Shown here in pieces: positions 43,320-55,643 of a stretch of DNA of 64,000 bases. The stretch is from the NCBI GenBank assembly GCA_006386115.1, contig VFIW01000065.1:1-64000 (forward strand). The letters are read 5' to 3'. Made by a program: the position numbers and the translations under genes. Numbering within the stretch: the first letter of the stretch is position 1; each line of letters opens with the position of its first letter. The notes beneath the pieces are model-generated. The model was not told where the DNA came from and did no database searches. It was given only the letters and a program-made list of their open reading frames with translations. This DNA is from Globisporangium splendens. Its lineage: Eukaryota; Oomycota; Peronosporomycetes; Pythiales; Pythiaceae.

Positions 43320-44160
43320 AGCCATACTCCGTTATCAAGTGCTGACGGAGATGAATCAAGACCATGTCTCGATAACTCAGGAACCTGCAACCGCGACGAG
43401 AGAGACGTCGATGTGTCGCAGTCTTGAACCTCTTCTAGCGCGGTGCTAGTTGAGCGAAGCAGGTTGTCTGAGGGTCTTATGTTTCAATGCCTCCTCCTCT
43501 CCTCCCTCATGAAGAGCACAGCAGGTGTGTTTATGGAGGCAATCTAATAGCCTATTAGGAGATTATTATAGCTACGAGTAGCATGTAAATTTATGAGCAA
43601 ACACGAGTGTATCAATACCCTTTCAATCGCGCTGTCTGGACATGAGAAACAACGCTGCATCCAGCACTCTCACTTGGTGCTCGTAAAGAACAAAGAAATC
43701 ACATTCGGTCAGGGAAACGCAGCCAAATGGAGGGATGGGTCTTCTATTGGAGGCGGGAGAAACTGGGACATTTGGCTCTTGATGTGTCCACAGACAAAAA
43801 GGGTAGGGGCTTCTATTGAGGTCGACAAACCTGGGACAAAACCTCTCTTCAATCAAATGCCTCTACGAACTCATACCCTTGTTTTATATAATATCCTGCA
43901 TCAACAGATACAGGTGAACGCGCATATCGTCAGCACGCTCTGAACATCATACTGATATCCCTCCCTATTGCATGTCATCATCTAACCATATACATGATAA
44001 CCTTCCTATTATGTCTCTCGACCTTGATAGTCGCTATTGAGGGGGAATAATCGATTGTATTCACGATCTGGCTGCTCGCTTTTGATTGTGCGTGTGTCTT
44101 GGAAGAAGGAAGGGGGGAGCGAGTCTTCAAAGAACAACAGGCACAAGACAAACGAGCACG
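43320..44160. other. Spacer before the Arp2 gene
   Basis: No gene supported; a 116-codon ORF at 43593-43943 has no recognisable features. Must contain the Arp2 promoter. Confidence 0.4.
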
Positions 44161-45611
44161 ATGGTGGCCGCCAACAAGATCGTCGTCTGCGATAACGGCA
44201 CAGGGGTGCGTACTCTCTTCTATACTGTGGCTCTGTGCATCGGTCATAGTGGCAGCAGCACGCCATGTGCGCTGTGAATGGGGATACTAACCTAAGAGCT
44301 CTCTCTCTCTCACTTTCTCTCTCTGCATTGTCGCTCTCCGAATTATCGCTCTCTGTGTCTGCACATGCGGTGTTGTGCATGCGAATGTTGTATATGAATG
44401 CGAGCAGTTTGTGAAATGCGGGTTTGCGGCCGAGAACTTTCCGAAATGCATCTTCCCGTCGCTCGTGGGACGTCCGATCCTGCGCGCCGAGGAAGCCGTG
44501 CAGAAAGATATCCTGCTCAAGGTGCGTACGTCAGCGTGTGCATGCGTAGGAAGACACAATTGCTAACACCACGCTTGTATTTGCTGGACTACTGCAGGAC
44601 ATTATGTTTGGTGATGAGGCCGCGGCCGTGCGCTCGAACCTCGAGATCTCGTACCCGGTGGAGAACGGCATCGTGAAGAACTGGGACGACATGGAGAAGC
44701 TCTGGGACTACACGTTCAAGGAGCGGCTGGGCATCAACCCGGCGGCGGGCCACCGCATCCTGCTCACGGAACCGCCGCTCAACCCGAAGCGCAACCGCGA
44801 GAAGCTCGTGGAGATGATGTTCGAGAAGTACGGCTTCGAAGGCACCAACATCACGACGCAGGCCATGCTCACGTTGTACGCGCAGGGCATCGTCACGGGC
44901 GTTGTGATCGACACGGGCGATGGCGTCACGCACGTCGTGCCCGTGTACGAAGGCTACGTGCCGCAGCACCTGATCTGCCGTCTGGACGTTGCGGGTCGCC
45001 ACATCACGCAGTATCTCATCAAGCTGCTGCTGCTGCGCGGGTACGCGTTCAACCGCACGGCCGACTTCGAGACTGTGCGCCAGATCAAGGAGAAGCTGTG
45101 CTACGTCGCGTACGAGCCGCAGGCTGAGCGCAAGCTCGCGAACGAGACGACGGTGCTCGAGGAATCCTACGAGCTTCCTGATGGGCGTCTCATCAAACTG
45201 GAGCGCGAACGCTTTGAAGCCCCCGAGGCTTTGTTCAACCCGAGTCTGATCGATGTCGAAGGCGCGGGACTGAGCGACATGGTGTTCGACATGTGCATGA
45301 AGGCGGACATCGATCTGCGCACCGAGTTTTTCAAGAACATCGTGCTGTCGGGCGGCTCGAGCATGTACCCGGGTCTCCCGAGCCGTCTCGAGAAGGACAT
45401 CAAGGACCGGTACCTCAAGGACGTGCTCAAGGGCGACAAGTCGCGTCTGAGCAAGTTCCGCCTGCGCATCAACGACCCACCGCGACGCAAACACTTGGTG
45501 TTCCTGGGCGGCAGTGTGCTCGCCGACGTCATGAAGGACAACGACGACTTTTGGATATTGAAGAAGGAGTACGACGAACAGGGCCTCCGCTGCCTCGACA
45601 AGCTCAAGTAA
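44161..45611 (+). CDS. ARP2: Actin-related protein 2 of the Arp2/3 complex
   Basis: Exons 44161-44205, 44408-44521 and 44598-45611 join in frame to 390 residues, the usual Arp2 length. Exon 1 carries the first phosphate loop (VVCDNGTG), exon 2 begins [23 protein letters not shown], and exon 3 has MENGIV-like [40 protein letters not shown] (second phosphate loop), [19 protein letters not shown] (Arp2-specific), [17 protein letters not shown] (adenosine motif) and the end [19 protein letters not shown]. The Arp2-specific insert and ending separate it from actin and Arp3. It nucleates branched actin filaments. Introns are 202 and 76 bases with GTGCGT donors. Confidence 0.97.
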
Positions 45612-46026
45612 GAGATGGCGAGAGACAAGATCGTCGTATATGCTGTTGTTGTAGATACGCGAGTGCGAGCGTGTTGAGCATGGAAGACAAATTGAAATAC
45701 ACATAAAAGACAGAGAACAACAGCAATTTTATCCAAAAGTGCTCCCATAAAGAGAGAAAAGCAAGGCGTCTGTACACGTTCTCTTTCTGTTTGTGCTGTG
45801 CAGCCTTTGGCTGCCACCGTGCAGCGCTGCACGCTGGAAAGTGTGGTGGCTCTTGCTTTTGCTTTTGCTTTGGGTATGCAGACACTTGGGTTAAAGCTGC
45901 GAGCTTATCACACGTGGCGACACTTGGCTTCTTCCTCATGCTGCATGTCACCTTTGTTGACATTCGCATACACTTTGCCCCACTCGACTTTGGCCAGGAA
46001 ACTCAGGCTATTGTCGCTAAGCCGGG
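45612..46026. other. Convergent spacer between Arp2 and PARN
   Basis: Tail-to-tail gap; no gene-like ORF with features. Confidence 0.4.
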
Positions 46027-48437
46027 CTACTTTCTCCGCTTTGCTTGCTTCTTCTCGGCTTCGTACTCATCGTCTTCTTCTGCTTGTTGCGCTGCCGCAG
46101 ACACCTTTTCCCATACCGAATCTTCGTCTTGCGCCTGTGGTGGCGGCGAAGCGCACCGGTAGATGTCGACGCACCCCACGGACGGCATCGGGTCCTTCGC
46201 GCTGCCTTCGCACTCGGCTGTGCCCTCGCGAATGCGGATCAGTCGTTCGGCGAGCTGTGCACTCGGTAGAGACACGTACACCCACTGCTTGCCCTCCCAG
46301 TATACGTGGACTTGCTTGGGGGACTTCAGATCCAAAGCCCAGCAGATGCACTGCTTGATATGGAACGTCTTGAGGATTCCGTTCGTCGCCGTGCGCACCA
46401 AGTGGAACCGCAAAAAGCTCTCGCGCGACGGCGTCGCCGAGTCGTCCGGGTAGGGACCTGGAATGCGTAGCGTGTGTGCCGGCAAAAAGTGGCTCACATG
46501 GAGACAATTGCGGAATTGCTTCAGCAGCTGTTCTTTTCCTCCTGCGCTGGTATCAACCGTATCGACACAGCCGTCTAGGTTTCTTCTTCCACCGAGGTTC
46601 GCGATAGTCTCATTGCTGATCCCCAGGCCGCAGCACACGCGAAGAAACACGAACCCGGTCATGAACGCATCGTAGCCCGCTTGGTGCGCTTGCACGCGCT
46701 GCTTTGGCTGCTTTGCAGACGATGGTGACGCTGATGCTGTTGATACCTCACTCGCGCGCTGGATACGAATGTCGGCGCCATGGAACGGACTCTTGGAGAG
46801 CGTCTCAAAGACCGTCTCGAGCGCCGTATGCTGCAGATGGTTCGCAAACGTATCCACCGTCTCCATTGCGCGTGTCACCATTTCTTTCGTGTCGTAGATC
46901 CCTCCGCCGCCTGCGTCTCCTGCTTCACCACAGAGCCACGAATGCATCTCGTGCAGGAACTCCGCACACCGCGATGGCAGTGGATGGTGGAACTTCTCAA
47001 AGCACTGCATGAGATCCAGCAGCAGATTGTGGCCCACGAGTGGCTTCTTGGACATCACGAGCAGGTCCATGACCTCGGTGAACCCGATCATCTCGATATT
47101 GCGATTGCGTTGCTATAGCAGAAGACAAAGTTAAGTGGACAAATTGTAGCCATTGAGGAGCGTAATGAATAGCAAGCCGCTATGAAAGGGCACGTACATC
47201 TTGCTGTGCGATCTGCTCGTACGCATCGAGCAGCGCCTGCTTGTCTTTTGCATTCTTGGTAGCGACCAAGCGCACATGTCGTCGCCATGGATTCTGCTGC
47301 ACGTCCTCTCCACAGTTATCGACCTTGCAGTCAAACGGCAGTACGTGCGGCAAGTGCTTCTCCAAATGCTGCACCAGCACGTGACGACGGAACGGTGCCA
47401 GCGGCTCAGTCAAGAACGCCGAACGATGCGTAGCCGAGCCCTTTGCGGCGTCATGATCAGTCAACGCCGTCTCCAAGAAATCCTTCGCTGCCTGCACCTC
47501 CATGGACAGCATGTTGCTGCATGCTTCGACTTCTTGCATAGCGCTCTCCTCTTTCGTGTCATTCTCGCCGCTTTCGCTCTCGACATGAACGTCATCTGGA
47601 CACTCTCCCTGCTCGCGCTTCTCGTCCGAAGTCTTCGGATTGCTGCAGCCGCGTAAGGTCGCATGACTGGGTTTCCCGTGCTTCCGAGTCTGCTGCTTGT
47701 GGTTGGCAAACCGCTTCCTGATCTTCTTGGTGATCTCCTGGAGGAACTCGCGCGTGTCGACCGTGATGATCGCGGGCACAGCCGGGTCGAACTTGCGCAG
47801 CACCTCGGGTTGCGCCGACTTCTCCAGAATGTGGCTGTACTGCGCCTGCTCTCCATGCGAGAGGTAGCTGATGCCGTCGTCGATCCACTGGTTCAGGTCA
47901 AAGCCGTGGTCGCGGATGTATTGGAGACACTTGGGCTGCACGAGGAAGCGCCGGTCGGGCAGTTCGCTCGCGTCGATCTTGGAAAAGCGCGGGAAAATCG
48001 GAAACTGGTAGTTGCGCACGTCGAATTGCCGCGCCGCGGGGTCCCACGTGAAGCAGCTCAACCCGAACTGCACGAGCGGGAACTGCTGCGCATTCGTGCG
48101 GAACTGTGCATACCGCTCCTCGACCGAGTCCATCATACTCGGGCGGCAACTACGGCAGCGATCCCAACAATAGAACGTAGGCGAACCCCACCAATCGACA
48201 GGATGGTTAGTTGTAAACGCACACATGCATAACGAACGGCGCAAGTATACAACCGCAGTATATGCATCCTCATAGAGCAAAAGATGCATCGTGTACGTAC
48301 TCTTGCAGCGAGAGACCGCCCATTTCCGTGTCGATGGCGACGAAGGAGCAGTCGGCCACCACGGCGCGCAGCGTGTGTAGCGCCTGCGCGAAGCCCTGAC
48401 GCCCGATCTCCTGCACGTGCACGTCCGTCTTGGCCAT
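46027..48437 (-). CDS. PARN: Poly(A)-specific ribonuclease PARN
   Basis: Minus-strand exons 48437-48301, 48149-47198 and 47112-46027 join in frame to 724 residues. Exon 1 carries the first DEDD motif (FVAIDTEMGGL, like human AIDGEFSG). Exon 2 continues EERYAQFRTNAQQFPLVQFGL and a basic, Glu/Ser-rich region where the R3H domain of animal PARN lies (not clearly recognisable here). Exon 3 has KPLVGHNLLLDLMQCF (third acidic residue) and HQAGYDAFMTGFVF (His and final Asp). All four acidic catalytic residues and the His are present, so deadenylation of mRNA 3' tails is expected. The C-terminal part (QCICWALDL, WVYVSLPSAQLAERLI) resembles the PARN RNA-recognition domain. Introns are 85 and 151 bases with GTACGT donors. 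Confidence 0.93.
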
Positions 48438-48756
48438 CGCTTCTGCTTATGAACAACTGGAAATGCGCATCAACAAGCAGCCCCATTATTTCTACCAGTA
48501 TGCACGCAGTAATGAGATGGTCGTTAAGTACGTGTTCGCAGTTGCGGAACAGCTGTGCAGCACAGGTCACTAAGTTCGCTTTGAAGCAGCACACCTACAC
48601 CTAACAAAATACACTTCACATTATTAACAGGGAGTCAACCAGCATGCATCTCTCTATGTCTACGCACAACATGCACCAAACAGGAAATCGGGTCGCAGGA
48701 GCACGTCCTGTCTATGCATATCGCACACACCAAATCGAGGCGCAGTAGCCAGGACC
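48438..48756. other. Divergent promoter region between PARN and the carboxypeptidase gene
   Basis: About 320 bases between two divergent ATGs. No clear Inr recognised; no gene. Confidence 0.4.
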
Positions 48757-51700
48757 ATGCCACGCAGACGACAAAGCGCGAAAGAGGAGCACTCAATCAT
48801 GGCGCGATGCCGCCGTTCTGCCTCCCGCGGGACCGCACTGCGTGCCTCTAACCACCTGCTGCTGCAGCTTCTCTCAGTAGCTGCTATTGTGCTGCTGCTG
48901 CACGTCACTGCCGCCTCGCGCATCGAGATCCATCGCCAGCCGACGTGCGCGCTCGCGACACTCTGGGACGTTAATTTCAAGACCATCGCGAGCATCGAGG
49001 CGCTCGAACAGACCGCGACAACGCGCCAAGAGCACAACACTGAAGGGGAGTGTGTAGAAGGCGAAACACAAGACGGTGAGCCGTGCTGGCGCAAGAGCAA
49101 CGTGCAGCTCGTGGACGGGAAGCTGGAGCTCCACGCGGCGAGCACGGGGAAGAGCGCCGCGAAGGTCCGATTCGAGAAGCGAGTGAACGCAACGACATCG
49201 CACAGTGGTGTGAAGCGTGTGCGTGTGTTCGCCAAGTTTCCTGAGGGCAATGACAACGCGAAGGCTGTGGTGGCGATGCATGTGCTGCCACTGGATGTCC
49301 ACATGTCCATGGGCATCCTCCCCAAGTGGACCAAGCAGAACCGCCAAGTCGTGTGGCTCGCATCGAGTCAGAATACGAGCGTCGTTGCCGAGATCCCGTG
49401 CCTCAAGGTAGAGTCTTTTGTATTGCATATGCTGCACTATCGAGGGGTTCAGCTAATCCTGTGTATGTTTACGTGTTGATTAGGACGTTCGCTCGCATTT
49501 CCATGATCTCGAGTTTGCGTGGGATTCCAAATGGTTGCGCTGGTACCTCGATGACTCGATCATCTACGAAGAACCGGTCCGTGGTGGTGGCGTTGCAGAA
49601 GATTTGAAGACGAGCGATGGCTCTGTTAGTGTCGAGTTCACATACTCGATCGCGCTCCCTGCTTCCAATGAGCAAGACGAAGACGCGACGACCGCAGAAG
49701 AAGAGGAGATTGCTGATTCTCGGTTCCTCGTCGAGAAAATTCAACTGAAACAGGGAGATGCAGAGGACGCAGCGTGTGGTCCGCGACATCGCACCAATGC
49801 CAATTGCCGCGACAAGACGCGTACGTATTGCATGCACTTGTACTGTTTGAGGCACTCTCACCTCGTGTTGTTGGCTCACGATATTCCCTGTGCTTGCTAT
49901 GGATCTATGCTAGTTTTTGCACCTCGTTTCGGAGCGAACCAAGGCTCGTTATCGAGCGACGAGATTGCGATGTTTCTCAACGAGACTGTGACGCGGTTCC
50001 CACCGCATTTCACGCGCCTGGAGACGATCGGCCAATCCGTACAGGGACGACCAATCTACGCGCTTTGCATCGGCGCGTGCGATATCGCAACGGCAGAACA
50101 GGAGGTTGTTATTCCGCAAGCGCTGTACACGGGAATGCACCATGCTCGCGAGCCGATCTCCATGATGGTATTACGAACCACTTTTTACCATGCTGCTGTT
50201 ATGACGAAAATTACTGATGATTGTATTTCTCAATTTTACTAGAATCAAGTGTACACGATCGATTTGCTGCTTCTCGATTTCGAGAATGGAGATTTGGACG
50301 TGTTGCACTTGCTGTTTTCGCGTCAATTGTGGTTTGTGCTGGTCGTGAATCCCGACGGGTACGTGCGCAACGAAGTGCAGCGCATCTGGGACACTCCCGC
50401 AAAGGGTGTTGGCCAGCGCAAGAATACGCGGTCAGGATGCGCCACCGTGCTCGAAAACGGCATCGACCTGAATCGCAATTACGACGTGTGCTTTGATCAC
50501 GATTCCGTGGGCAGCAGTACCGACATCTGTGCCGAAGATTATCGTGGACCCAAGCCGTTTTCCGAGCCTGAGACGCAAGCGATCCGCGATTTTGTCGCTC
50601 GTCCTGGGATGAATTTCAGCACAGCGCTCAATTACCATTCCTATGGTCGGTATTTCAACATCCCGTTTGCCTGTCAAGCGAACGGCGCGCCGGCACCCGA
50701 GCACCTTGCAGTTTTCCAAGTGATCGCAAAGGAGATGACGACGTACAACCATTTCACGTATGGTCAACCCTGGAAAGAGAGCAATTTGTACTCGGTGAAT
50801 GGCGAGACGAGCGACTGGATGTGGCAAACGCACGGCATTTTCGCCATGTCGCCTGAGGTGGGGCCAAGCTTCGACGTGCCGGACACTCATGGCTTTTGGC
50901 CGCAACGGGACCAAGTCCCGAGTCTCTCGGCGGAACTCCACTATTCGAATCTGTATGCAGCCAAAGTGGCGGGTCCACTGTATGATTTCCACGTTGCAAA
51001 CGTGCATGTCGAGGACGACTCGACGATCGCGTTGAATGTGTCGTTGTCGAACGCCGGACTGCGCGTCGTCGGCAACGTCGAACTGATCGCGTCCATGTTT
51101 GCTAACGGATCATACGGCAGCGACTTTGTGGACGTACAGGCGAGCGAAATCGGTACGGCCGAAGCTAAGCAAACAGTCTGGAAAACGCTCAAGGTTCCTC
51201 GACGCTTCGTGAACACAGCGCTCCGCATCCAAGTTCCTGTGTACGTCGTGCTTCGCGACATGTACGGTTGTCAACTCCATCGAATCGGTGAGTGTGTTGC
51301 TTGTGTCTTTAACCTGAGGGTCTTTTCCTGTTTGTGTCAGTTGCTCACTAACTGCATTTGATGCTGTTCTTACGTGTGTAGCCATTGATTACGAGTCTGC
51401 GAGTGGATCCGGGGGAGAAGTTATTTTCCAGGTCTGGAACCAGTTATCACTGCCACCGTGCGGACTTTGTGCCATCTTTGGCGGTGCCCATGCTCCTTCT
51501 CCTATGAAAACGCAAGATGTCAAATGCACAGGGCTGGAGGATGTGACCACACCACACGCGATTCGGTTGAAACGAGTCGTCGATACCGCAAAGCATGCAT
51601 TGGTTTCTCCAAAGCCTACTCCTCCGGCAGAGGCATCAATGACACCAGCGACACCAGTTTCAACAGAGGGACACGAGGAGCGCTCTGGCAATGATACTGA

Positions 51701-52262
51701 CTCAAGTGCTATGAGTGAAGACGCGCCAACCACAACGCCTTCAACTGGCTCTCCGGTCCCAACGTTGGCGGCTTCGTCTTCTAATTCCCCAGCTCCAGTT
51801 GCCTCTCCTGCGGCCAGCGCAGCACAGAACTCGGATCCAGTTTTCCTGAGTTCGGACAGTGATGCCACGACTTCATCATGGCTTCCAGTAGCAACGCCGT
51901 TCTACGCGATGCCGATCGTGGCGTTGCTCGTGTTTGCACTGCTAGCGATCGCGTTCTGCTGTCGTCGACGACGCGCATCTCGAAACAACTCGGAGTTGCC
52001 CCGAGCAACCCGCAAAAACCACTCGAGAAAGCAGTACTCGCGAGTCGTGAACGACGAAGTGACGCCATCGCGGGACGACGACAGCGACGACGAGTTTGGC
52101 GGTGGGTTTAACGACAGCGACGAAGAAGCAGAGGGCATCACTCTTGGCCGTGTTCGCAGTCCGTTTAGCCCCACACGTCGCAGTGGCGGTCAGTCCTCAC
52201 CGACTAGGAGACCAGGGTCGCCAAAGGAGAAACCCACACAATATACCGACATTGCTGTGTAA
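48757..52262 (+). CDS. Cell-surface M14 zinc carboxypeptidase with N-terminal GH16-like lectin domain and membrane anchor
   Basis: Exons 48757-49407, 49484-49820, 49914-50167, 50243-51287 and 51382-52262 join in frame to 1055 residues. A hydrophobic leader (NHLLLQLLSVAAIVLLLHVT) follows a charged start; a second ATG at 48799 may be used. Residues about 90-270 look like a concanavalin/GH16 jelly roll (KVRFEKRVNA, HFHDLEFAWDSKWLRWYLDD) but without the ExDxxE catalytic motif. The M14 peptidase follows: zinc motif HHAREP, the DLNRNYD arginine pair, the third zinc His in NYHSYGRYF, a Tyr-containing VNGETSDWMW loop, and the general-base Glu in AMSPEVGPSF. All key residues are present. Then a beta domain, a Ser/Pro/Thr-rich stalk, one transmembrane span (FYAMPIVALLVFALLAIAFC), basic stop-transfer CCRRRR and a cytosolic tail with acidic patches. 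It probably trims surface or host peptides. Confidence 0.9.
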
Positions 52263-52895
52263 AGAGCTACAGCAGCGCCAGTAAAGTCACAAGCAAGCGT
52301 CCCTGACACACAACCGCGTGACACTTGTGTCAAGCCCTCAATGTCGTGTACGTATCGATCGAAAACTTAGATGTGCTTTGGGGCACAATCCTACACTCAA
52401 TACGCAATGACTTTGTGGGCTGGCAGCTCTCGAGGCACAAGCACAAGAACACGGAGCTTTAAAGGAATGCCAACACAACTGAACGCCGTGCGCATTGATT
52501 TGACTTTTGCCGACATTTACAACCCCACATCGATGTCGTTATCGGATCATATTGAAGGTGCGTTGCGTATGCTTTGATACCAAAGGGACTGTTTGCTCCA
52601 ATCCTTCACATGCATGCCAACGGCACCTCCTGTTGCAACACAGCAATCTCTTCCACTGCGTCACATGCATAGCCACCGACCACGAGTGTCGTATGGAGCC
52701 CTAGGGTTGCGTCTCCACAATAAATCAAGTGGCGGACTGCTAGACAAACAAAACGTGAAAAACAGGTGACCCTGTAAACTGGACAACCTGACGCACAGCG
52801 AGTAATACTCGAGCGGTAATCGCGTTGCTAGTTATCACGTCGAGACTAGTTGAAGTTTGAGGCGTCCCAGTGGATATAAAACAGAAATCGCCACC
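52263..52895. other. Spacer after the carboxypeptidase gene
   Basis: No gene supported; ORFs at 52371-52577 and 52507-52704 lack features. Confidence 0.4.
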
Positions 52896-53096
52896 ATGCG
52901 ATTGCTACGTGCGCGCCTTTCTCGCTCTCTAGTGCTCTTACTTCAGTTTTTCTCTGCGGTATCCGCTCAGAAGACTGCGCTTGTAACACCACTCTGGTCT
53001 CCTTTTGCACTGCCTGACTGGCAAATGCGGTGCACCGGGTGTAACTCCCTGATAGACGACGAGCAGGATGAGGTGACTGACTGGCGACCAACGTGA
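52896..53096 (+). CDS. Candidate small secreted protein
   Basis: From the ATG at 52896 (CCACCATGCGATTG, an excellent context) it reads 66 residues. It begins with a signal peptide (MRLLRARLSRSLVLLLQFFS, cleavage likely after AVSA), then a short mature part of about 40 residues with two Cys (CTGC) and a Trp-rich piece. No RXLR or LFLAK effector motif. Only about 120 bases before the sugar-transporter ATG, so it may instead be that gene's upstream sequence. No homologue known to me. Confidence 0.35.
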   Translation: MRLLRARLSRSLVLLLQFFSAVSAQKTALVTPLWSPFALPDWQMRCTGCNSLIDDEQDEVTDWRPT

Positions 53097-53130
53097 GGAC
53101 ACTCGTGCCTAGACGGTCTCCAACTTTCTC

Positions 53131-53147
53131 TCTCATTCTTTCATTTG
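53131..53147 (+). promoter_or_regulatory. Oomycete core promoter (Inr plus FPR-like flank)
   Basis: TCTCATTCTTTCATTTG matches the oomycete Inr (TCATTY) with a CATTT flank and lies about 80 bases before the transporter ATG at 53217, a typical leader length. Confidence 0.55.
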
Positions 53148-53216
53148 CTCCTCCGTGAGCAAGTACCTGGTTCAGGACACTCCATCTTTCAAGAGCTACT
53201 CCCAACCAGGCACAAA

Positions 53217-54779
53217 ATGGCTCGTGACGTTGAGATCAACGTCCAAGACAACCACGCCGTCCACGATGCGCCGACCGAGGGCACACGCACGTACGCGGTC
53301 ATCGTGTGCATCTTTGCGTCGCTTGGCGGTCTCTTCTTTGGCTATGATCAGGGCGTGACTGGCGGTGTGCTCGTCATGGACTCGTTCATCAACGACTGGT
53401 GTGTCGGCTGGCACGGACAGACCTATGGCGAGTGCACAGCCAAGTCGGCGAGCTTGCCTAACCGCTGGATTGACTACACGCTCTGGTACAACATGACATA
53501 CAACATTGGCTGCATCGTCGGTGCGTTGCTCGGTGGCTGGATCGCCGATAAGTTTGGTCGTCGCGTCACGATCTTCAATGCCGGCATGCTCTTCTGCATC
53601 GGCACATCGTGGGTCTGCTTTTGCCCGGCTGGTGCCCATGCTTCTCTGCTGATCGCGCGTGTGATCCAGGGTATAGGCGTCGGCAACTCGTCGTTCTCGC
53701 TGCCGATCTTTGGTGCCGAGATGGCGCCAAAGGAACTCCGTGGCTTCCTCTCGGGCTTCATGCAAATGACCATCGTGACGGGACTGCTCCTGGCCAACAT
53801 TGTCAACTTGATCGTGGAAGGCGACACGTATGGCTGGCGCGTGACCAACGGCGTGGCCATGGTGGCGCCGATCATCGTCATGCTCGGGATCTTCTTCGTG
53901 CCTGAGAGTCCGCGCTGGACGTACTTGCACAAGGGCAAGGACGCGGCCGAAGCGTGTCTCAAGAGGCTCCGTCAAACCGACAACGTTGGTCGGGAGTTGA
54001 AGGCGATCGGAGACCAGATCGAGGAAGAAGGCGATCCTGCTGGCTGGAAGGAACTCCTGCAGCCATCGATCCTCAAGCGCGTGCTCATCGCCATGGCACT
54101 CCAGGTGCTGCAGCAAGCCACGGGTATCAACCCGATGTTCTCGTACGGTGGTCTCATCTTCAAGGATGTCGTGGGCGACGGCATCTTGTCCGTGCTCATC
54201 TTGTCAATCGTCAACTTTGTGAGCACGATCCCTGCGATGCGCTGGGTCGACACGTTCGGTCGTCGCCAATTGCTCCTAATTGGTGCTGTCGGCATGGTGC
54301 TGGGTCACATCGTGTCGGGTATCACGTTCACGGCAGGCTGCGATGGCAACACGGAGAACTCGGGCTGCTCCAAGGATGCCGGGTACGTCATCATCATCGG
54401 CACAGCGTTCTTCATCTTCAACTTTGCCATCTCGTGGGGGCCAGTTTGCTGGATCTACCCGGCCGAGATCTTCCCCCTCAACGTGCGCGCCAAGGCCGTG
54501 TCGCTCTCGACCATGTCCAACTGGATCATGGGGACGTGCATGACGTGGGTCGTCAAGCTCTTCCCATCGCTCAACATCAACGGCGTCTTCTTCCTCTTCT
54601 GCGCCACGTGCATCATCTCGGGCGTGTTTGTCTACTTCTTGTGCCCCGAGACCAAGGGCATGCTGCTCGAGGACATCGAGGCCATGTTCCACAAGAGACG
54701 CAACAATGGCGGTAACTACAAGAAACCAGACTCGCCAAAGTACATCGAAGCCGACACGCCAGCTCAGCAGCAAGCCTAG
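53217..54779 (+). CDS. Sugar transporter of the major facilitator superfamily (sugar porter family)
   Basis: 520 residues in one exon; ATG context CACAAAATGGCT. Twelve membrane spans. Family marks: FGYDQGVTGGVL in span 1, DKFGRR after span 2 (loop 2-3), PESPRWTYLHKG before the central loop, QQATGINPMFSYGG in span 7, DTFGRRQLLL in the 8-9 loop, WGPVCWIYPAEIFPLNVRAKA after span 10, and PETKGMLLEDIEAMF at the end. The VTGGVL and PAEIFPLNVR forms resemble hexose/proton symporters of plants and fungi. It would import hexoses across the plasma membrane. Loop 1-2 has three Cys. No ER signal or retrieval motif. Confidence 0.95.
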   Translation: MARDVEINVQDNHAVHDAPTEGTRTYAVIVCIFASLGGLFFGYDQGVTGGVLVMDSFINDWCVGWHGQTYGECTAKSASLPNRWIDYTLWYNMTYNIGCIVGALLGGWIADKFGRRVTIFNAGMLFCIGTSWVCFCPAGAHASLLIARVIQGIGVGNSSFSLPIFGAEMAPKELRGFLSGFMQMTIVTGLLLANIVNLIVEGDTYGWRVTNGVAMVAPIIVMLGIFFVPESPRWTYLHKGKDAAEACLKRLRQTDNVGRELKAIGDQIEEEGDPAGWKELLQPSILKRVLIAMALQVLQQATGINPMFSYGGLIFKDVVGDGILSVLILSIVNFVSTIPAMRWVDTFGRRQLLLIGAVGMVLGHIVSGITFTAGCDGNTENSGCSKDAGYVIIIGTAFFIFNFAISWGPVCWIYPAEIFPLNVRAKAVSLSTMSNWIMGTCMTWVVKLFPSLNINGVFFLFCATCIISGVFVYFLCPETKGMLLEDIEAMFHKRRNNGGNYKKPDSPKYIEADTPAQQQA

Positions 54780-55643
54780 GTGGCGTACTCATAGCTGTCA
54801 AAGTTGAATGCTGGGGAGATTGCATCCTCTTACCATTGCTGACACAGCTCTATGTCAACACTCAATCAATACGCATGGTGTTCTGTCTTGTTGGCATTCC
54901 TTCAAAGCTTCGTGTTGTCGTGTTTGTGCCTAGAGAGCTGCCCACAAAGTCGTCACGAACTGAGTACAGGGTTGCACCCTACCGGTAGGAGCTCCATACG
55001 ACACTTGAGGTTGATGGCAGCGCATGTGACGCAGTGGGAGGGATTGTTGCATTGCACCATTCATGCCAGCTTTAAAGCACATGACGAGTATGCAACACAG
55101 CGGATGCGAAGCATTGGACAAGCTCCTTTGGTACCAAAGTACATGATGGAGCACCACACCTCGACAGGATCCGGTGACGACAAAGAACTGTGTAGACGAG
55201 ACGAGACGAGCTGTTGTCTGTTCCTCGTGCAACTCACACAGTCTCACCATTTGTTATCAATCCGGTAGTGCCTGAGCTACAACATCTCGATAGGATCCAG
55301 CCTCATTTCGGATTTGTGTTCGAGCCAACGTTACCAAAGTGCCAAAGTATTCGACGAGGCACTGAACTCACTGGCATTGATGCAATGTCGAAAGCGCCAG
55401 CAACGGCTTGTTCCTTGCTGCGTCTTCACGCAAAGCTGCGATCTATCCACATCAAGAGTTTTTGCCAAGTGTCAATCCAGGCATCACCAATTCTGCCCCT
55501 CGATCCAGACTTGCATTCTTCTCACTTTGTGCATTGGAGCCGAACTTAACCTGCCAAACCCAGCAGGACGAACTTAGTCAAGAGCTCAGAAATTCACAAG
55601 CCGAGATCCAAGAAGCGAGCAACAGGTTGAAGAAGAAGTCGAG
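54780..55643. other. Spacer between the sugar transporter and COMMD3
   Basis: A 138-codon ORF at 54852-55268 has no recognisable domain. Nothing else stands out. Confidence 0.4.

Noticed and set aside
44589..45704. Minus ORF of 371 codons opposite Arp2
   Set aside because: Shadow of the Arp2 exon; no domain of its own.
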